Shown one piece after another: positions 28,029 to 36,056 of a stretch of DNA of 64,000 bases. Source of the stretch: Rhizobacter sp. OV335 (GTDB taxonomy: Bacteria > Pseudomonadota > Gammaproteobacteria > Burkholderiales > Burkholderiaceae_C); contig NZ_FRCQ01000004.1 in the NCBI RefSeq assembly GCF_900142965.1, forward strand, positions 62,001 through 126,000, written 5' to 3'. A program made the translations under genes and the position numbers. Within the stretch, counting starts at the first letter, position 1; every line of letters begins with the position of its first letter. Below the pieces are notes generated by a model, which was given only the letters and a program-made list of their open reading frames with translations, was not told the origin of the DNA and searched no databases.

Positions 28029-29027
28029 TCAGGACAGCTGTTGCGCTAGCGCCTCCGACACGTTCAATCCGTCACGCTCCACCGCACGCCGCAGTTGCTC
28101 GCGACGCGCACCCGGCAGCCGCACGCCGTCGTCGCGCAGCATCTCGGCCACCAGCAACTCCAACCGGTCCAGGAACATCTCGCGCCCGGCCAGCGCGCCG
28201 GGGTCGATCACGATGAAGGTCTGCCCCAGGTGCGGGCGGTTGCCTTCGTCGACGAAGAAGCTCGATGCCTCGAAGCCGAAGTTCGCGCCGATCAGCGCCG
28301 TGACCAGCAGCTCGACCACCAGCGCCAGCATCGCGCCCTTGGGACTGCTGGCCGCGCCGATCGCGAGCATCGAGCCCGCCATGCCGGCCTTCGGGTCGGT
28401 GGTGGGCTCGCCGTTCGCATCGAGCGCCCAGCCGAGCGGGATGCTGCGGCCCTCCTTGGCGGCCACCATCAGCTTGCCGCGCGCGACCTCGCTGAGGCTC
28501 AGGTCGATCAGCAGCGGGTCGGCACCACGCCGAGGAAACGCTGCCGCCACCGGGTTGGTGCCAAAGATCGGGTGCCGCCCGCCGGCGGCCGGCATCGCCG
28601 ACGGCGAGTTCGAGAAACCGAGCCCCGCCATGCCGGCCGCCGTGACCGCGCGCAGGTGGTCGACGACGACGCCGCAGTGGTGGCTGTTGACGATGCCGAC
28701 GATGCAGATGCCGAACTCGCCGGCGCTGCGGATCGCCTCGGCGATCGCCAGGTCGCAGGCCGGGAACGCGAGCCCCTCCTGCGCATCGACGACCAGCGCG
28801 GCGCCCTTGCGCTTGACGACCTGTGGCTGCGCCGCGCCGTTCACGCGGTCGCAGCGCAGGTGGCCGCTGTACTGCGCGACGCGGCTCAGCCCGTGCGAGG
28901 CCAGGCCCTGCGCCTCGGCCAGCACCAGCGCGCGGGCGGTGGACTCGGCCATCGCGGCCCCGGCACCGGCGCGTTGCAGCGCGGCGGCCACTTTCGCGCG
29001 GGCCACCTCCATCGTCATCACCGTCAT
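28029..29027 (-). CDS. comC: Ldh-family oxidoreductase, probable (R)-sulfolactate dehydrogenase
   Basis: 332 residues of the malate/L-lactate dehydrogenase type 2 family (NAD(P)-dependent 2-hydroxyacid oxidation): ALVLAEAQGLASHGLSRVAQ, GICIVGIVNSHHCGVVVDHL, HPIFGTNPVAAAFPR. ComC of this family interconverts sulfopyruvate and (R)-sulfolactate. Its ATG overlaps the slcC stop (ATGA), with GGAGG 7 bases upstream. Together with SlcC and SuyAB this gives the known racemisation route: SlcC oxidises (S)-sulfolactate, ComC reduces sulfopyruvate to the (R)-form, SuyAB cleaves it. The substrate assignment rests on the neighbours. Confidence 0.8.
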   Translation of the reverse strand: MTVMTMEVARAKVAAALQRAGAGAAMAESTARALVLAEAQGLASHGLSRVAQYSGHLRCDRVNGAAQPQVVKRKGAALVVDAQEGLAFPACDLAIAEAIRSAGEFGICIVGIVNSHHCGVVVDHLRAVTAAGMAGLGFSNSPSAMPAAGGRHPIFGTNPVAAAFPRRGADPLLIDLSLSEVARGKLMVAAKEGRSIPLGWALDANGEPTTDPKAGMAGSMLAIGAASSPKGAMLALVVELLVTALIGANFGFEASSFFVDEGNRPHLGQTFIVIDPGALAGREMFLDRLELLVAEMLRDDGVRLPGARREQLRRAVERDGLNVSEALAQQLS

Positions 29028-29929
29028 GCGAGCGCCTCCAGCACCTTCTCGGCGATCAGCGATGAGACGCGCTCGTTCGCCTCGGCCGTGACGCCGGCGA
29101 TGTGCGGTGTCAGCAGCAGGTTCGGGCAGTCGGCGAGCGGGTTGCCGGCGGGCAGCGGCTCGGCCTCGAAGACATCGAGCGCCGCACCGGCCAGGCGCCC
29201 GGCGGTCAGCGCATCGGCCAGCGCCGCCTCGTCGACGACGCCACCGCGTGCGGTGTTGATCAGCACCGCGCCGGGCTTCATCGCGGCGAGGCGCTGCGCA
29301 TTGATCAGGTGGCGCGTGCTGTCGAGCAGCGGCACGTGGAGGCTGACGACATCGGCCTGCGCCAGCAAGGCATCGAGCGACAGCGACGGCACGTCGGAAC
29401 CGGCCGGCATCGCCGCATCGTGCGCGACGACCTGCATGCCGACTGCGCGCGCCAGCCGCCCGGTCAACTGCCCGATCGAGCCGTAGCCGACCAGCCCCAG
29501 CGTCTTGCCGCCGATCTCGCGGCCGTTCGTCAGCGCGGCACGCGGCCAGGTGCCGGCGGCGACCTCGGCGGTGGAACCGTAAGCCCCGCGCAGCAACAGC
29601 ATCGCGGTCGCGATCACGTACTCGGCCACGCTCTGCGCATTGGCACCCGTCGCCGGGATCACGCGGATGCCGCGCGCCTCGCAGCCCGCCATGTCGAGGT
29701 TGTCGAGCCCGACGCCCAGCCGGCCAACCACCTTGCAGCGCGTCAGCGCCGCGAGCAGTTCGCCGCGCACCTGCGTTCGGTTGCGCACGATGATCGCGTC
29801 GACGCTGGACGCCAGCGCGATCATCCGCGCCGGGTGGTCGACCAGCGTCGCGTCGTGCACCACTTCGTGCTTCGCAGCCAGCCGCGCCACCGCCGGCGCG
29901 TCCATGAATTCGGTGATGAGAATCTTCAT
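29024..29929 (-). CDS. slcC: D-2-hydroxyacid dehydrogenase, probable (S)-sulfolactate dehydrogenase
   Basis: 301 residues of the D-isomer 2-hydroxyacid dehydrogenase family: NAD-binding GKTLGLVGYGSIGQLTGRLA, catalytic Arg region LINTARGGVVDEAAL, and catalytic His in LLTPHIAGVTAEA. The ATG at 29929 is used, 7 bp after the suyB stop. The 4-bp overlap with comC shows tight coupling. In sulfolactate degraders SlcC oxidises (S)-sulfolactate to 3-sulfopyruvate; the SuyA/SuyB/ComC context supports that role. Alone, the sequence would only allow a generic hydroxyacid dehydrogenase call. Confidence 0.8.
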   Translation of the reverse strand: MKILITEFMDAPAVARLAAKHEVVHDATLVDHPARMIALASSVDAIIVRNRTQVRGELLAALTRCKVVGRLGVGLDNLDMAGCEARGIRVIPATGANAQSVAEYVIATAMLLLRGAYGSTAEVAAGTWPRAALTNGREIGGKTLGLVGYGSIGQLTGRLARAVGMQVVAHDAAMPAGSDVPSLSLDALLAQADVVSLHVPLLDSTRHLINAQRLAAMKPGAVLINTARGGVVDEAALADALTAGRLAGAALDVFEAEPLPAGNPLADCPNLLLTPHIAGVTAEANERVSSLIAEKVLEALA

Positions 29930-29936
29930 CGCCGGA

Positions 29937-31112
29937 TCATGCACTTTCGAACAAGCGCGTCAGCACGAACTCGCGATGGCCCAGCGCCTCGGCCGACGTG
30001 AGGCGGCCGTTGGCGGTGCGCAGCATCGATTCGAGCAGCTGGTCGCCGGCCTGGTCGAGCGTGATCTCGCGCTGCAGCAGGCCCGAGGTGTCGACGTCGA
30101 TGTGCTCGCCCATCAGCCGCACTGTGCGCGGGTTCGCGCAGATCTTGATCACCGGCACGATCGGGTTGCCGATCACGTTGCCCTGGCCGGTCGGGAAGAA
30201 GTGCAGCGCGAAGCCGGAGGCCGCGCACAGCGTCACCATCTCGGCCGCGGCCGACGACGAATCCATGAACCACAGCCCGGGGTGCGTCGGGATCTCGGCC
30301 TTGTCGATCACGCCATCGACGGTGCAGATCTTGCCGATCTTCTGGATGTTGCCGAGCGCCTTCTCCTCGATCGTCGTCAGCCCGCCGGCGATGTTGCCCT
30401 TGGTCGGCTGGCTGTCGGAGAGGTCGCTGGTCTTGTGGCGGTTGATCATGTCCTGGTAGCGGTTGAACATGAACATGAAGCGCTCGCGCACCGTGTCGTT
30501 CGCGCAGCGCGCCGCGACGATCTGCTCGCCGCCGGTGATCTCGGAGGTCTCGCCGAAGCACAGCGTGCTGCCCAGCGGGTGCAGCTTGTCGAAGGCGTTG
30601 CCGACCGTCGGGTTCGCCCCGCAGCCGGAGGTGGTGTCCGATTCGCCGCACTTGGTAGAGACCCACAGCTCGCTGAGCGGGCAGGCCTCGCGCTGCTTCT
30701 CGCTGGCCCACTGCACGTACTCGCGGGCGATGCGCGAGGCGCGCAGGATGGTGTCGTGGTCGCCATGGCCCTCGATGCCGAAGCCGGTGACCGGCTTGCC
30801 GGTGGCGGCGATGCCGTCGACCACCTTCTTGGTCCAGCCGTCCTCGATGCCGATCACGACGACCGCGGCGACGTTCGGGTTGCAACCGGCGCCGATCAGC
30901 GTGCGGAAATGCAGGTCGAGGTCGGCGCCGAACTGCAAGCGGCCGTACGGGTGCGGGATCGCCATCGTGCCCTTGATGTTGTGGGCGACGGCCTCGGCCG
31001 CGGCGTTCGACAGGTCGTCGAGCGGCAGGATGATCACGTGGTTGCGAACGCCGACGCGGCCGTTCTCGCGGCGGTAGCCGAGGAAGGTGGTGGTGTTGGA
31101 AATGACGGCCAT
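29937..31112 (-). CDS. suyB: UxaA-family lyase large subunit, probable (R)-sulfolactate sulfo-lyase beta
   Basis: 391 residues of the altronate-dehydratase/UxaA large-subunit family: [60 protein letters not shown], and [20 protein letters not shown]. With SuyA it cleaves (R)-sulfolactate to pyruvate and sulfite in the cytoplasm, with an iron cofactor. The start at the ATG 31112, 2 bp after the suyA stop, is preferred over a GTG at 31121 that would overlap suyA. A plain sugar-acid dehydratase is the alternative; the slcC-comC neighbours favour sulfolactate. Confidence 0.83.
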   Translation of the reverse strand: MAVISNTTTFLGYRRENGRVGVRNHVIILPLDDLSNAAAEAVAHNIKGTMAIPHPYGRLQFGADLDLHFRTLIGAGCNPNVAAVVVIGIEDGWTKKVVDGIAATGKPVTGFGIEGHGDHDTILRASRIAREYVQWASEKQREACPLSELWVSTKCGESDTTSGCGANPTVGNAFDKLHPLGSTLCFGETSEITGGEQIVAARCANDTVRERFMFMFNRYQDMINRHKTSDLSDSQPTKGNIAGGLTTIEEKALGNIQKIGKICTVDGVIDKAEIPTHPGLWFMDSSSAAAEMVTLCAASGFALHFFPTGQGNVIGNPIVPVIKICANPRTVRLMGEHIDVDTSGLLQREITLDQAGDQLLESMLRTANGRLTSAEALGHREFVLTRLFESA

Positions 31113-31114
31113 GC

Positions 31115-31396
31115 TCACCACCTTTTAGTTTTAATGTTCTGGACATGAGCGTGCTCGCCCGCCTTGATCGGCGCGACCACCTTGCCCATGTCGATGCCGT
31201 ACTTCAGCACCGTGTCGCCGACCGCCATGTCGCGCAGCGCGACCTTGTGGCCGATCGGGATGTCCTGCCGCGCGACCAGCTCGGTCATGCGGTCCTCGTC
31301 CATGATCCAGCCGGCCAGCGGCATGCCGGCCTTGACGCCTTCGACCACCACCACCGCGACACTGTCGTGCGCGTCATGCAATACGAAATGAATCAT
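31115..31396 (-). CDS. suyA: SAF-domain small subunit, probable (R)-sulfolactate sulfo-lyase alpha
   Basis: 93 residues, essentially one SAF domain: [39 protein letters not shown], and the family-typical end [10 protein letters not shown]. In UxaA-type enzymes from sugar acid dehydration this domain is the small subunit or N-terminus. First gene of the suyA-suyB-slcC-comC unit. AGGAG lies 7 bases before the ATG at 31396. Confidence 0.83.
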   Translation of the reverse strand: MIHFVLHDAHDSVAVVVVEGVKAGMPLAGWIMDEDRMTELVARQDIPIGHKVALRDMAVGDTVLKYGIDMGKVVAPIKAGEHAHVQNIKTKRW

Positions 31397-31468
31397 CCGG
31401 AAACTCCTGCCGCGCAACGGCGGCTGCCTGCAACGATGGCGGCCAATATCTGCCCGCGCCCGCCGGCT

Positions 31469-31500
31469 GTCAAACGAGTCATTCAGATGACTTGATTGAC
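31469..31500. promoter_or_regulatory. 32-bp interrupted palindrome, probable GntR operator
   Basis: Inner arms AGTCAT / ATGACT (4-base centre TCAG) and outer arms GTCAA / TTGAC share exactly the same axis at 31484.5; 12 of 16 base pairs match. It lies in the 132-bp divergent region between suyA and the GntR gene. The outer right arm overlaps a possible -35 TTGACC (31496-31501), with a -10 TAGAAT at 31517-31522 and a short 15-bp spacer. It is well placed for control of both units by the GntR protein. Confidence 0.6.
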
Positions 31501-31528
31501 CTGTATCACCCAGACGTAGAATGCCCGG

Positions 31529-32332
31529 ATGCCGACCGCGCCCGCGCCAGCGTCCTCACCCCGGCCCGCCAGCCTGCATTTCGCGGCCATTGCCCCGGAG
31601 GCGGCCGGCATGCCGCTGTACCGCGTCGTCAAGCGCGCGCTGCTGCAGGCGATCGAGGGCGGCACCTGGGCGCCCGGCAGCACGCTGCCGAGCGAGACCG
31701 AGCTGGCGCTGGCGTTCGGCGTGTCGATCGGCACGCTGCGCAAGGCGGTCGACGAACTCTCGACCGAGCACATCCTGGTGCGGCGCCAGGGCCGCGGCAC
31801 CTTCGTCGCGACGCATTCGCCCGACCGCTTCCTGTTCCAGTTCTTCCACGTCGAGCGCGCCGACGGGCTGCGCGAGGCGCCGTCGGTCGAGCTGCTGTCG
31901 TTCGACCGCGTGAAGCTCGACGACGCACAGGCCGAGATGCTGAACCTGCGCGCCGGCCATGCCGCGTTCCAGTTCGAGAACCGGCTCGCGCTGCAGGGCC
32001 GCGCGGTGATGCTCGACCGCCTGACGCTGCCGGCTGGCCTCTTCAAGGGCCTGACCGAGAAGCGCCTGCGCGAGCGGCCGAGCACGCTGTACCAGCTGTA
32101 CCAGAGCGAGTTCGGCATCACCGTCGTGCATGCACACGAACGCGCCCGCGCCGCCGCCGCCGACCGCCATGTGTCGCGGCTGCTCGGCATCGCGGCCGGG
32201 CTGCCGGTGATGCAGGTGCACCGCGTCGCGCTGACCTTCGGCGACAAGCCGGTGGAGCACCGCGAATCGATCATCAACACCGCGCAGCACGACTACGTGA
32301 GCCTGTTGTCCCGAAAGGATGCCGCCCGATGA
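31529..32332 (+). CDS. GntR-family (UTRA domain) regulator of the sulfolactate cluster
   Basis: 267 residues: GntR winged HTH (about 28-98: MPLYRVVKRALLQAIEGGTW, LPSETELALAFGVSIGTLRK) and a C-terminal UTRA ligand domain (about 115-260). The ATG at 31529 lies only 7 bases after the predicted -10, which would give a leaderless message. An ATG at 31610 has GGAG 9 bases upstream and gives the usual GntR start MPLYR, so the true start is open. Divergent from suyA; its stop overlaps the phosphatase start by 4 bp. A SuyR-like role sensing sulfolactate is inferred. Confidence 0.85.
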   Translation: MPTAPAPASSPRPASLHFAAIAPEAAGMPLYRVVKRALLQAIEGGTWAPGSTLPSETELALAFGVSIGTLRKAVDELSTEHILVRRQGRGTFVATHSPDRFLFQFFHVERADGLREAPSVELLSFDRVKLDDAQAEMLNLRAGHAAFQFENRLALQGRAVMLDRLTLPAGLFKGLTEKRLRERPSTLYQLYQSEFGITVVHAHERARAAAADRHVSRLLGIAAGLPVMQVHRVALTFGDKPVEHRESIINTAQHDYVSLLSRKDAAR

Positions 32333-33141
32333 CAGACACCCTCGATCTGCTCGCCGCCTACAAGGTGGCCGAACGGGCGGCGCGCGCGGCCGGCGCCCAC
32401 CTGCAGGCCTCGCGCTCGCGGCTGAACGCGGTGGCGCTGATGCGCAAGCAGCCGGGCGACCTGGCCAGCGAGATCGACCACGAGGCCGAGCAGCAGATCC
32501 TCGACGTGGTGCGCCGCGCCTACCCGGGCCACGCCTTCCTCGGCGAGGAGATCGGCCGGCACGAGGCGGTGGTGGCCGGTGACGGCGAGCCGCCGCTGTG
32601 GGTCGTCGACCCGCTGGACGGCACGGCCAACTACCTGCGCGGCTACCCGCAGTACGCGGTGTCGATCGCGCTGGTCGTGGACGGCATGCCGGTGCTGGGC
32701 ACCATCTTCGACCCCTGCCGCAACGAATTCTTCGCAGCGATCCGCGGGCGCGGCGCGCGGCTGAACGGCGCGGCGCTGCAGTGCGCCGACCGGGCCCGGC
32801 CGATCGATGCGCTGGCCGCAACGGTGTTCCCCAAGCCCACCTCGCCTCGCATGGGGAGCTACCTGGGCGAGTTCGGCCGGGTGCTGCGCAGCTTCGGCGG
32901 CGTGCGGCGCTCGGGCTCGATGGCGCTGGAGCTGGCCTACCTGGCGGCCGGCCGGATCGACGCGTTCTGGGAGCACGACATGGGCGCCTGGGACGCCGCC
33001 GCCGGCATCGTGCTGCTGCAGGAGGCGGGGGCCGGCATCGTCGCGCGCGACGGGCTGCCGCTGCTCGAGAGCCGCTCGCTGGCCGCCAGCACGCCGGCGA
33101 TGCGCGAGGCCTTCGATGCGCTGCTGTCGCACACGGGGTGA
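32329..33141 (+). CDS. inositol monophosphatase-family phosphatase
   Basis: 270 residues of the IMPase superfamily, Mg-dependent phosphate monoester hydrolases. Metal-site motifs: GEE in HAFLGEEIGRHE, WVVDPLDGTANYLRG, and the late WEHDMGAWDAAAG. The start overlaps the GntR stop (ATGA), so it belongs to the regulator unit facing the sulfolactate genes. Its substrate is unknown: it may act on phosphorylated sulfolactate or an intermediate of sulfite/PAP metabolism, or be a generic family member captured in this unit. Confidence 0.85.
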   Translation: MTDTLDLLAAYKVAERAARAAGAHLQASRSRLNAVALMRKQPGDLASEIDHEAEQQILDVVRRAYPGHAFLGEEIGRHEAVVAGDGEPPLWVVDPLDGTANYLRGYPQYAVSIALVVDGMPVLGTIFDPCRNEFFAAIRGRGARLNGAALQCADRARPIDALAATVFPKPTSPRMGSYLGEFGRVLRSFGGVRRSGSMALELAYLAAGRIDAFWEHDMGAWDAAAGIVLLQEAGAGIVARDGLPLLESRSLAASTPAMREAFDALLSHTG

Positions 33142-33185
33142 TTCGGGGCTGAATTCACCCCCGAGACGGCGTTAAGCTGCGCGCC

Positions 33186-34097
33186 ATGGACAAGCGAACC
33201 GACCTCACCGCCCGCAACTTCCCATCGGCCCGCCAGGAGGCCGACAAACCGAGCGCACCGAACCGCTACGACGGCCCCGAGAGCGCCTACCGCCTGGCGT
33301 TCACCGACACCACCTTCCTGCTGCGTGAAGAGTTGCGCCCGGTGCGCATGCAGCTGGAGCTGCTGAAACCCGAGCTGGTGCAGACCGAGCAGGGCATCGA
33401 ATCGACGATCGTGATCTTCGGCAGCGCGCGCATCGTGTCGCCGGAGGTCGCGCAGCGGCTGCTGGGCGATGCGCAGGTTGCCGGTGATGCCACCGCGCTG
33501 CGCATTGCCGAGCGGCACGTGGCGATGTCGCGCTTCTACGAAGAGGCGCGCCGCTTCGCCGAGATCGTCACGCTGAAATCGAAGGCGCTGAGCACGCCGA
33601 TCTACGTCGTGACCGGCGGCGGCCCCGGCATCATGGAAGCGGGCAACCGCGGCGCCTACGAGATCGGCGGCAAGAGCATCGGGTTGAACATCGTGCTGCC
33701 GCACGAGCAGGCGCCGAACCCCTACATCACGCCGGAGCTGTGCTTCCAGTTCCACTACTTCGGCATGCGCAAGATGCACTTCCTGATGCGCAGCATCGGG
33801 CTGGTGTGCTTCCCCGGTGGCTTCGGCACGCTCGACGAGATGTTCGAGGCGCTGACGCTGATCCAGACCGGCAAGTGCCGGCGCCGGCCGATCCTGCTGT
33901 TCGGGCGCGAGTTCTGGACGCAGCTGGTCAACTTCGACCTGCTGGTGCAGACCGGCATGATCAGCGAGGTCGACCTGCAGCTGTTCCGCTTCGTCGAGAC
34001 GGCGGAAGAGGCCTGGGCGCTGCTGGAGGCCGAGTACGGCTTCGAACTGAAGGACGTCGATCCCGACGACAAGAACCACTTCGCCACGGACCTGTGA
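33186..34097 (+). CDS. LOG/TIGR00730-family Rossmann protein
   Basis: 303 residues. The lysine-decarboxylase-like (LOG) signatures are clear: VVTGGGPGIMEAGNRGAYE and FPGGFGTLDEMFE. Characterised members are cytokinin-activating phosphoribohydrolases that act on nucleoside 5'-monophosphates; this longer form with an N-terminal extension of about 70 residues belongs to a subgroup without assigned substrate. The gene ends one base before arginase and is probably co-transcribed with it. Confidence 0.85.
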   Translation: MDKRTDLTARNFPSARQEADKPSAPNRYDGPESAYRLAFTDTTFLLREELRPVRMQLELLKPELVQTEQGIESTIVIFGSARIVSPEVAQRLLGDAQVAGDATALRIAERHVAMSRFYEEARRFAEIVTLKSKALSTPIYVVTGGGPGIMEAGNRGAYEIGGKSIGLNIVLPHEQAPNPYITPELCFQFHYFGMRKMHFLMRSIGLVCFPGGFGTLDEMFEALTLIQTGKCRRRPILLFGREFWTQLVNFDLLVQTGMISEVDLQLFRFVETAEEAWALLEAEYGFELKDVDPDDKNHFATDL

Positions 34098-34098
34098 C

Positions 34099-35013
34099 AT
34101 GAGCAAACAGATCAGCATCATCGGCGCGCCGACCGACATCGGCGCCGGCACCCGCGGCTCCAGCATGGGACCGGAGGCCTTGCGCGTGGCCAACATCGTG
34201 CCGGTGCTCGAAGGGCACGGGCTGGAGGTGGCCGACCGCGGCAACCTGGCCGGCCCGTCGAACCCGTGGCTGCCGCCGGTCGACGGCTACCGTCACCTGC
34301 ACGAGGTGGTGGCGTGGAACCAGTCGGTACACAACGCGGTGCATGCCGAGTTGGCGCTGGGGCGGCTGCCCATCCTGCTGGGTGGCGACCACTGCCTGGG
34401 ACTGGGGTCGATCAGCGCGGTGTCGCGGCACTGCCGCGAGACGGGCAAGAAGCTGCGCATCCTGTGGCTCGATGCGCATGCCGATTTCAACACCAACATC
34501 CTGACGCCGAGCGGCAACCTGCACGGCATGCCGGTGGCCTGCCTGTGCGGGCACGGCCCGAAAGAGCTGATCGAGATCGGCGGGCACGTGCCGGCGATCA
34601 ACCCGAAATGGATCCGCCAGATCGGCATCCGCAGCGTCGACGAAGGCGAGAAGCGCTTCGTGCACGAGATGGACCTGGAAGTGTTCGACATGCGCTACAT
34701 CGACGAGATGGGCATGCGGCATGCGATGGAGCTGGCGCTGGCCACGCTGGACGCGAACACGCACCTGCATGTGAGCTTCGACGTGGACTTCCTGGACCCG
34801 GATGTGGCGCCGGGTGTCGGCACCACGGTGCGCGGCGGGCCGACCTACCGCGAGGCGCAGCTGTGCATGGAGATGATCGCCGACACCGGGCGGCTGGGGT
34901 CGCTCGACGTGATGGAGCTGAACCCGGCGCTGGATGTGCGCAACCGGACGGCTGAGGTGGCGGTGGATCTGATCGAGTCGTTGTTCGGGAAGAGTACGTT
35001 GATGAGGAAGTAG
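34099..35013 (+). CDS. rocF: arginase
   Basis: 304 residues, the usual arginase length. It hydrolyses L-arginine to ornithine and urea in the cytosol with a binuclear manganese centre. Metal-ligand motifs are complete: GGDHCLGLG, WLDAHADFNT, and SFDVDFLDPDVAPGVGT; substrate loop SGNLHGMPVA is present. It is directly linked to the preceding LOG-family gene. No ornithine-handling gene is adjacent. A weak hairpin (AGGCC/GGCCT) without a T-run follows. Confidence 0.95.
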   Translation: MSKQISIIGAPTDIGAGTRGSSMGPEALRVANIVPVLEGHGLEVADRGNLAGPSNPWLPPVDGYRHLHEVVAWNQSVHNAVHAELALGRLPILLGGDHCLGLGSISAVSRHCRETGKKLRILWLDAHADFNTNILTPSGNLHGMPVACLCGHGPKELIEIGGHVPAINPKWIRQIGIRSVDEGEKRFVHEMDLEVFDMRYIDEMGMRHAMELALATLDANTHLHVSFDVDFLDPDVAPGVGTTVRGGPTYREAQLCMEMIADTGRLGSLDVMELNPALDVRNRTAEVAVDLIESLFGKSTLMRK

Positions 35014-35151
35014 GGGCGAACAGGCCGCTCCAAGGCCTAGACGCGTCATCCGTTTCCCGGCGAGGGAACTGTCTGCCGCGAAGCGTTACTCAGCCTGCAC
35101 GATGCTGCAGGGATGTTGCCTGCAGCCACAAAAGCAATTGCAGGAGACAAG

Positions 35152-35595
35152 ATGACGACTGAGAGTCGCTTATGGCGGAGACGCTTCATCGAGCTGACAG
35201 AATCTCTGTACCGACTTCGGGGCCAGGTGCCGCCACCCGTTGCCGACGCGCTCGAGGGCAGTTGGCAGACAACGCTGCAGCTGCGCGACGTCAGATTCCG
35301 TCTGCTGCATGACGACCCCGACGACAGCATCGGCAACTTCTTGCTGCAGTGTCATTTCTGCAGTATTGCGGAAGAACCGCCGGCCGATATGATGCTGGCC
35401 GCGCTGGAACTGAACCACGGACTTGCCCGGCAAGCTGCCGGAATGTTCGTGTTCGATGCCGATACGCGGGAGCTGATCTTCAGCCTGTTGTCGCCCTTGC
35501 AAGACGCATCCGCGCCCGGCGTACTGCGAACGATGGAAGGCATGGTCCCGATGGTTCACCATTGGAGAGCATTGATTCCGCAGGCGTGCCATTGA
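35152..35595 (+). CDS. CesT-type type III secretion chaperone
   Basis: 147 residues from the ATG at 35152, preceded by AGGAGA. Small CesT/Tir-chaperone-like alpha-beta protein: an N-terminal helix (RRRFIELTESLYRLRG), a beta meander (TTLQLRDVRFRLLHDDPDD, FLLQCHFC), the typical LELNHGLARQAAGMFVFDAD helix-strand, and a final helix with HHW. Class I chaperones of this fold bind the N-terminus of one effector in the cytosol and are encoded just upstream of it. A second chaperone and a large protein follow, matching this layout. Confidence 0.65.
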   Translation: MTTESRLWRRRFIELTESLYRLRGQVPPPVADALEGSWQTTLQLRDVRFRLLHDDPDDSIGNFLLQCHFCSIAEEPPADMMLAALELNHGLARQAAGMFVFDADTRELIFSLLSPLQDASAPGVLRTMEGMVPMVHHWRALIPQACH

Positions 35596-35616
35596 TGTGC
35601 GAGGCGCGACTTCAGC

Positions 35617-35994
35617 ATGTCGGACGCGTTGTTCACCGCTTCGAACGGCTTCATGCCGTCCGTGTCGATCAATCTCACCCTGCACGGGGAGTCGTTGACG
35701 CTGACACGCGTCTGCGGGATCGAAACGGGCGATCAACTGGTCATCGAGTGCCGGCTGGGCCGCATTCCGCCCGGTCGTGAAGCGCTCTGGCATGAACGAT
35801 TGCTCACGCTGAATTTCCAGCTTTGCACATTGCAACGCAGCGGCTTCAGCCTCTGCCCGAATAGCGCGGACGTGATCTGCGCCTCGACGTACCGGCTCGA
35901 CGCGACCAGCCCTGACCAGATCTACGGCAGTGCGGTTCACCTCGCGGCGTCCGTTCGCCAATGGCGCCGGATCCTGTCCGAGACAGATGCCTGA
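35617..35994 (+). CDS. second CesT-type type III secretion chaperone
   Basis: 125 residues. Two beta hairpins (VSINLTLHGESLTLTRVCGI and DQLVIECRLGRIPPG) are followed by RLLTLNFQLCTLQRSGFSLC, the L..NF...G..L pattern of CesT-like chaperones, and a C-terminal helix (VHLAASVRQWRRILSE). It lies 21 bp after the first chaperone and 62 bp before the large effector candidate. Two adjacent, dissimilar chaperones suggest either a heterodimer or separate binding sites on the 950-residue protein. Confidence 0.6.
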   Translation: MSDALFTASNGFMPSVSINLTLHGESLTLTRVCGIETGDQLVIECRLGRIPPGREALWHERLLTLNFQLCTLQRSGFSLCPNSADVICASTYRLDATSPDQIYGSAVHLAASVRQWRRILSETDA

Positions 35995-36056
35995 GGCCGA
36001 TCCGAACCGCACGCCCTTCTTGTGCCTGATTCCGAAATTCGTACCCCTTGTCCATC

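Noticed and set aside
34999-35045. Rho-independent terminator after arginase
   Set aside because: The AGGCC/GGCCT hairpin is only 5 bp and lacks a T-run.
35065-35093. HrpL-type box (GGAAC-N16-CCAC) before the chaperone operon
   Set aside because: GGAACT is followed after 16 bases by TACTCAG, which does not match CCACNNA.
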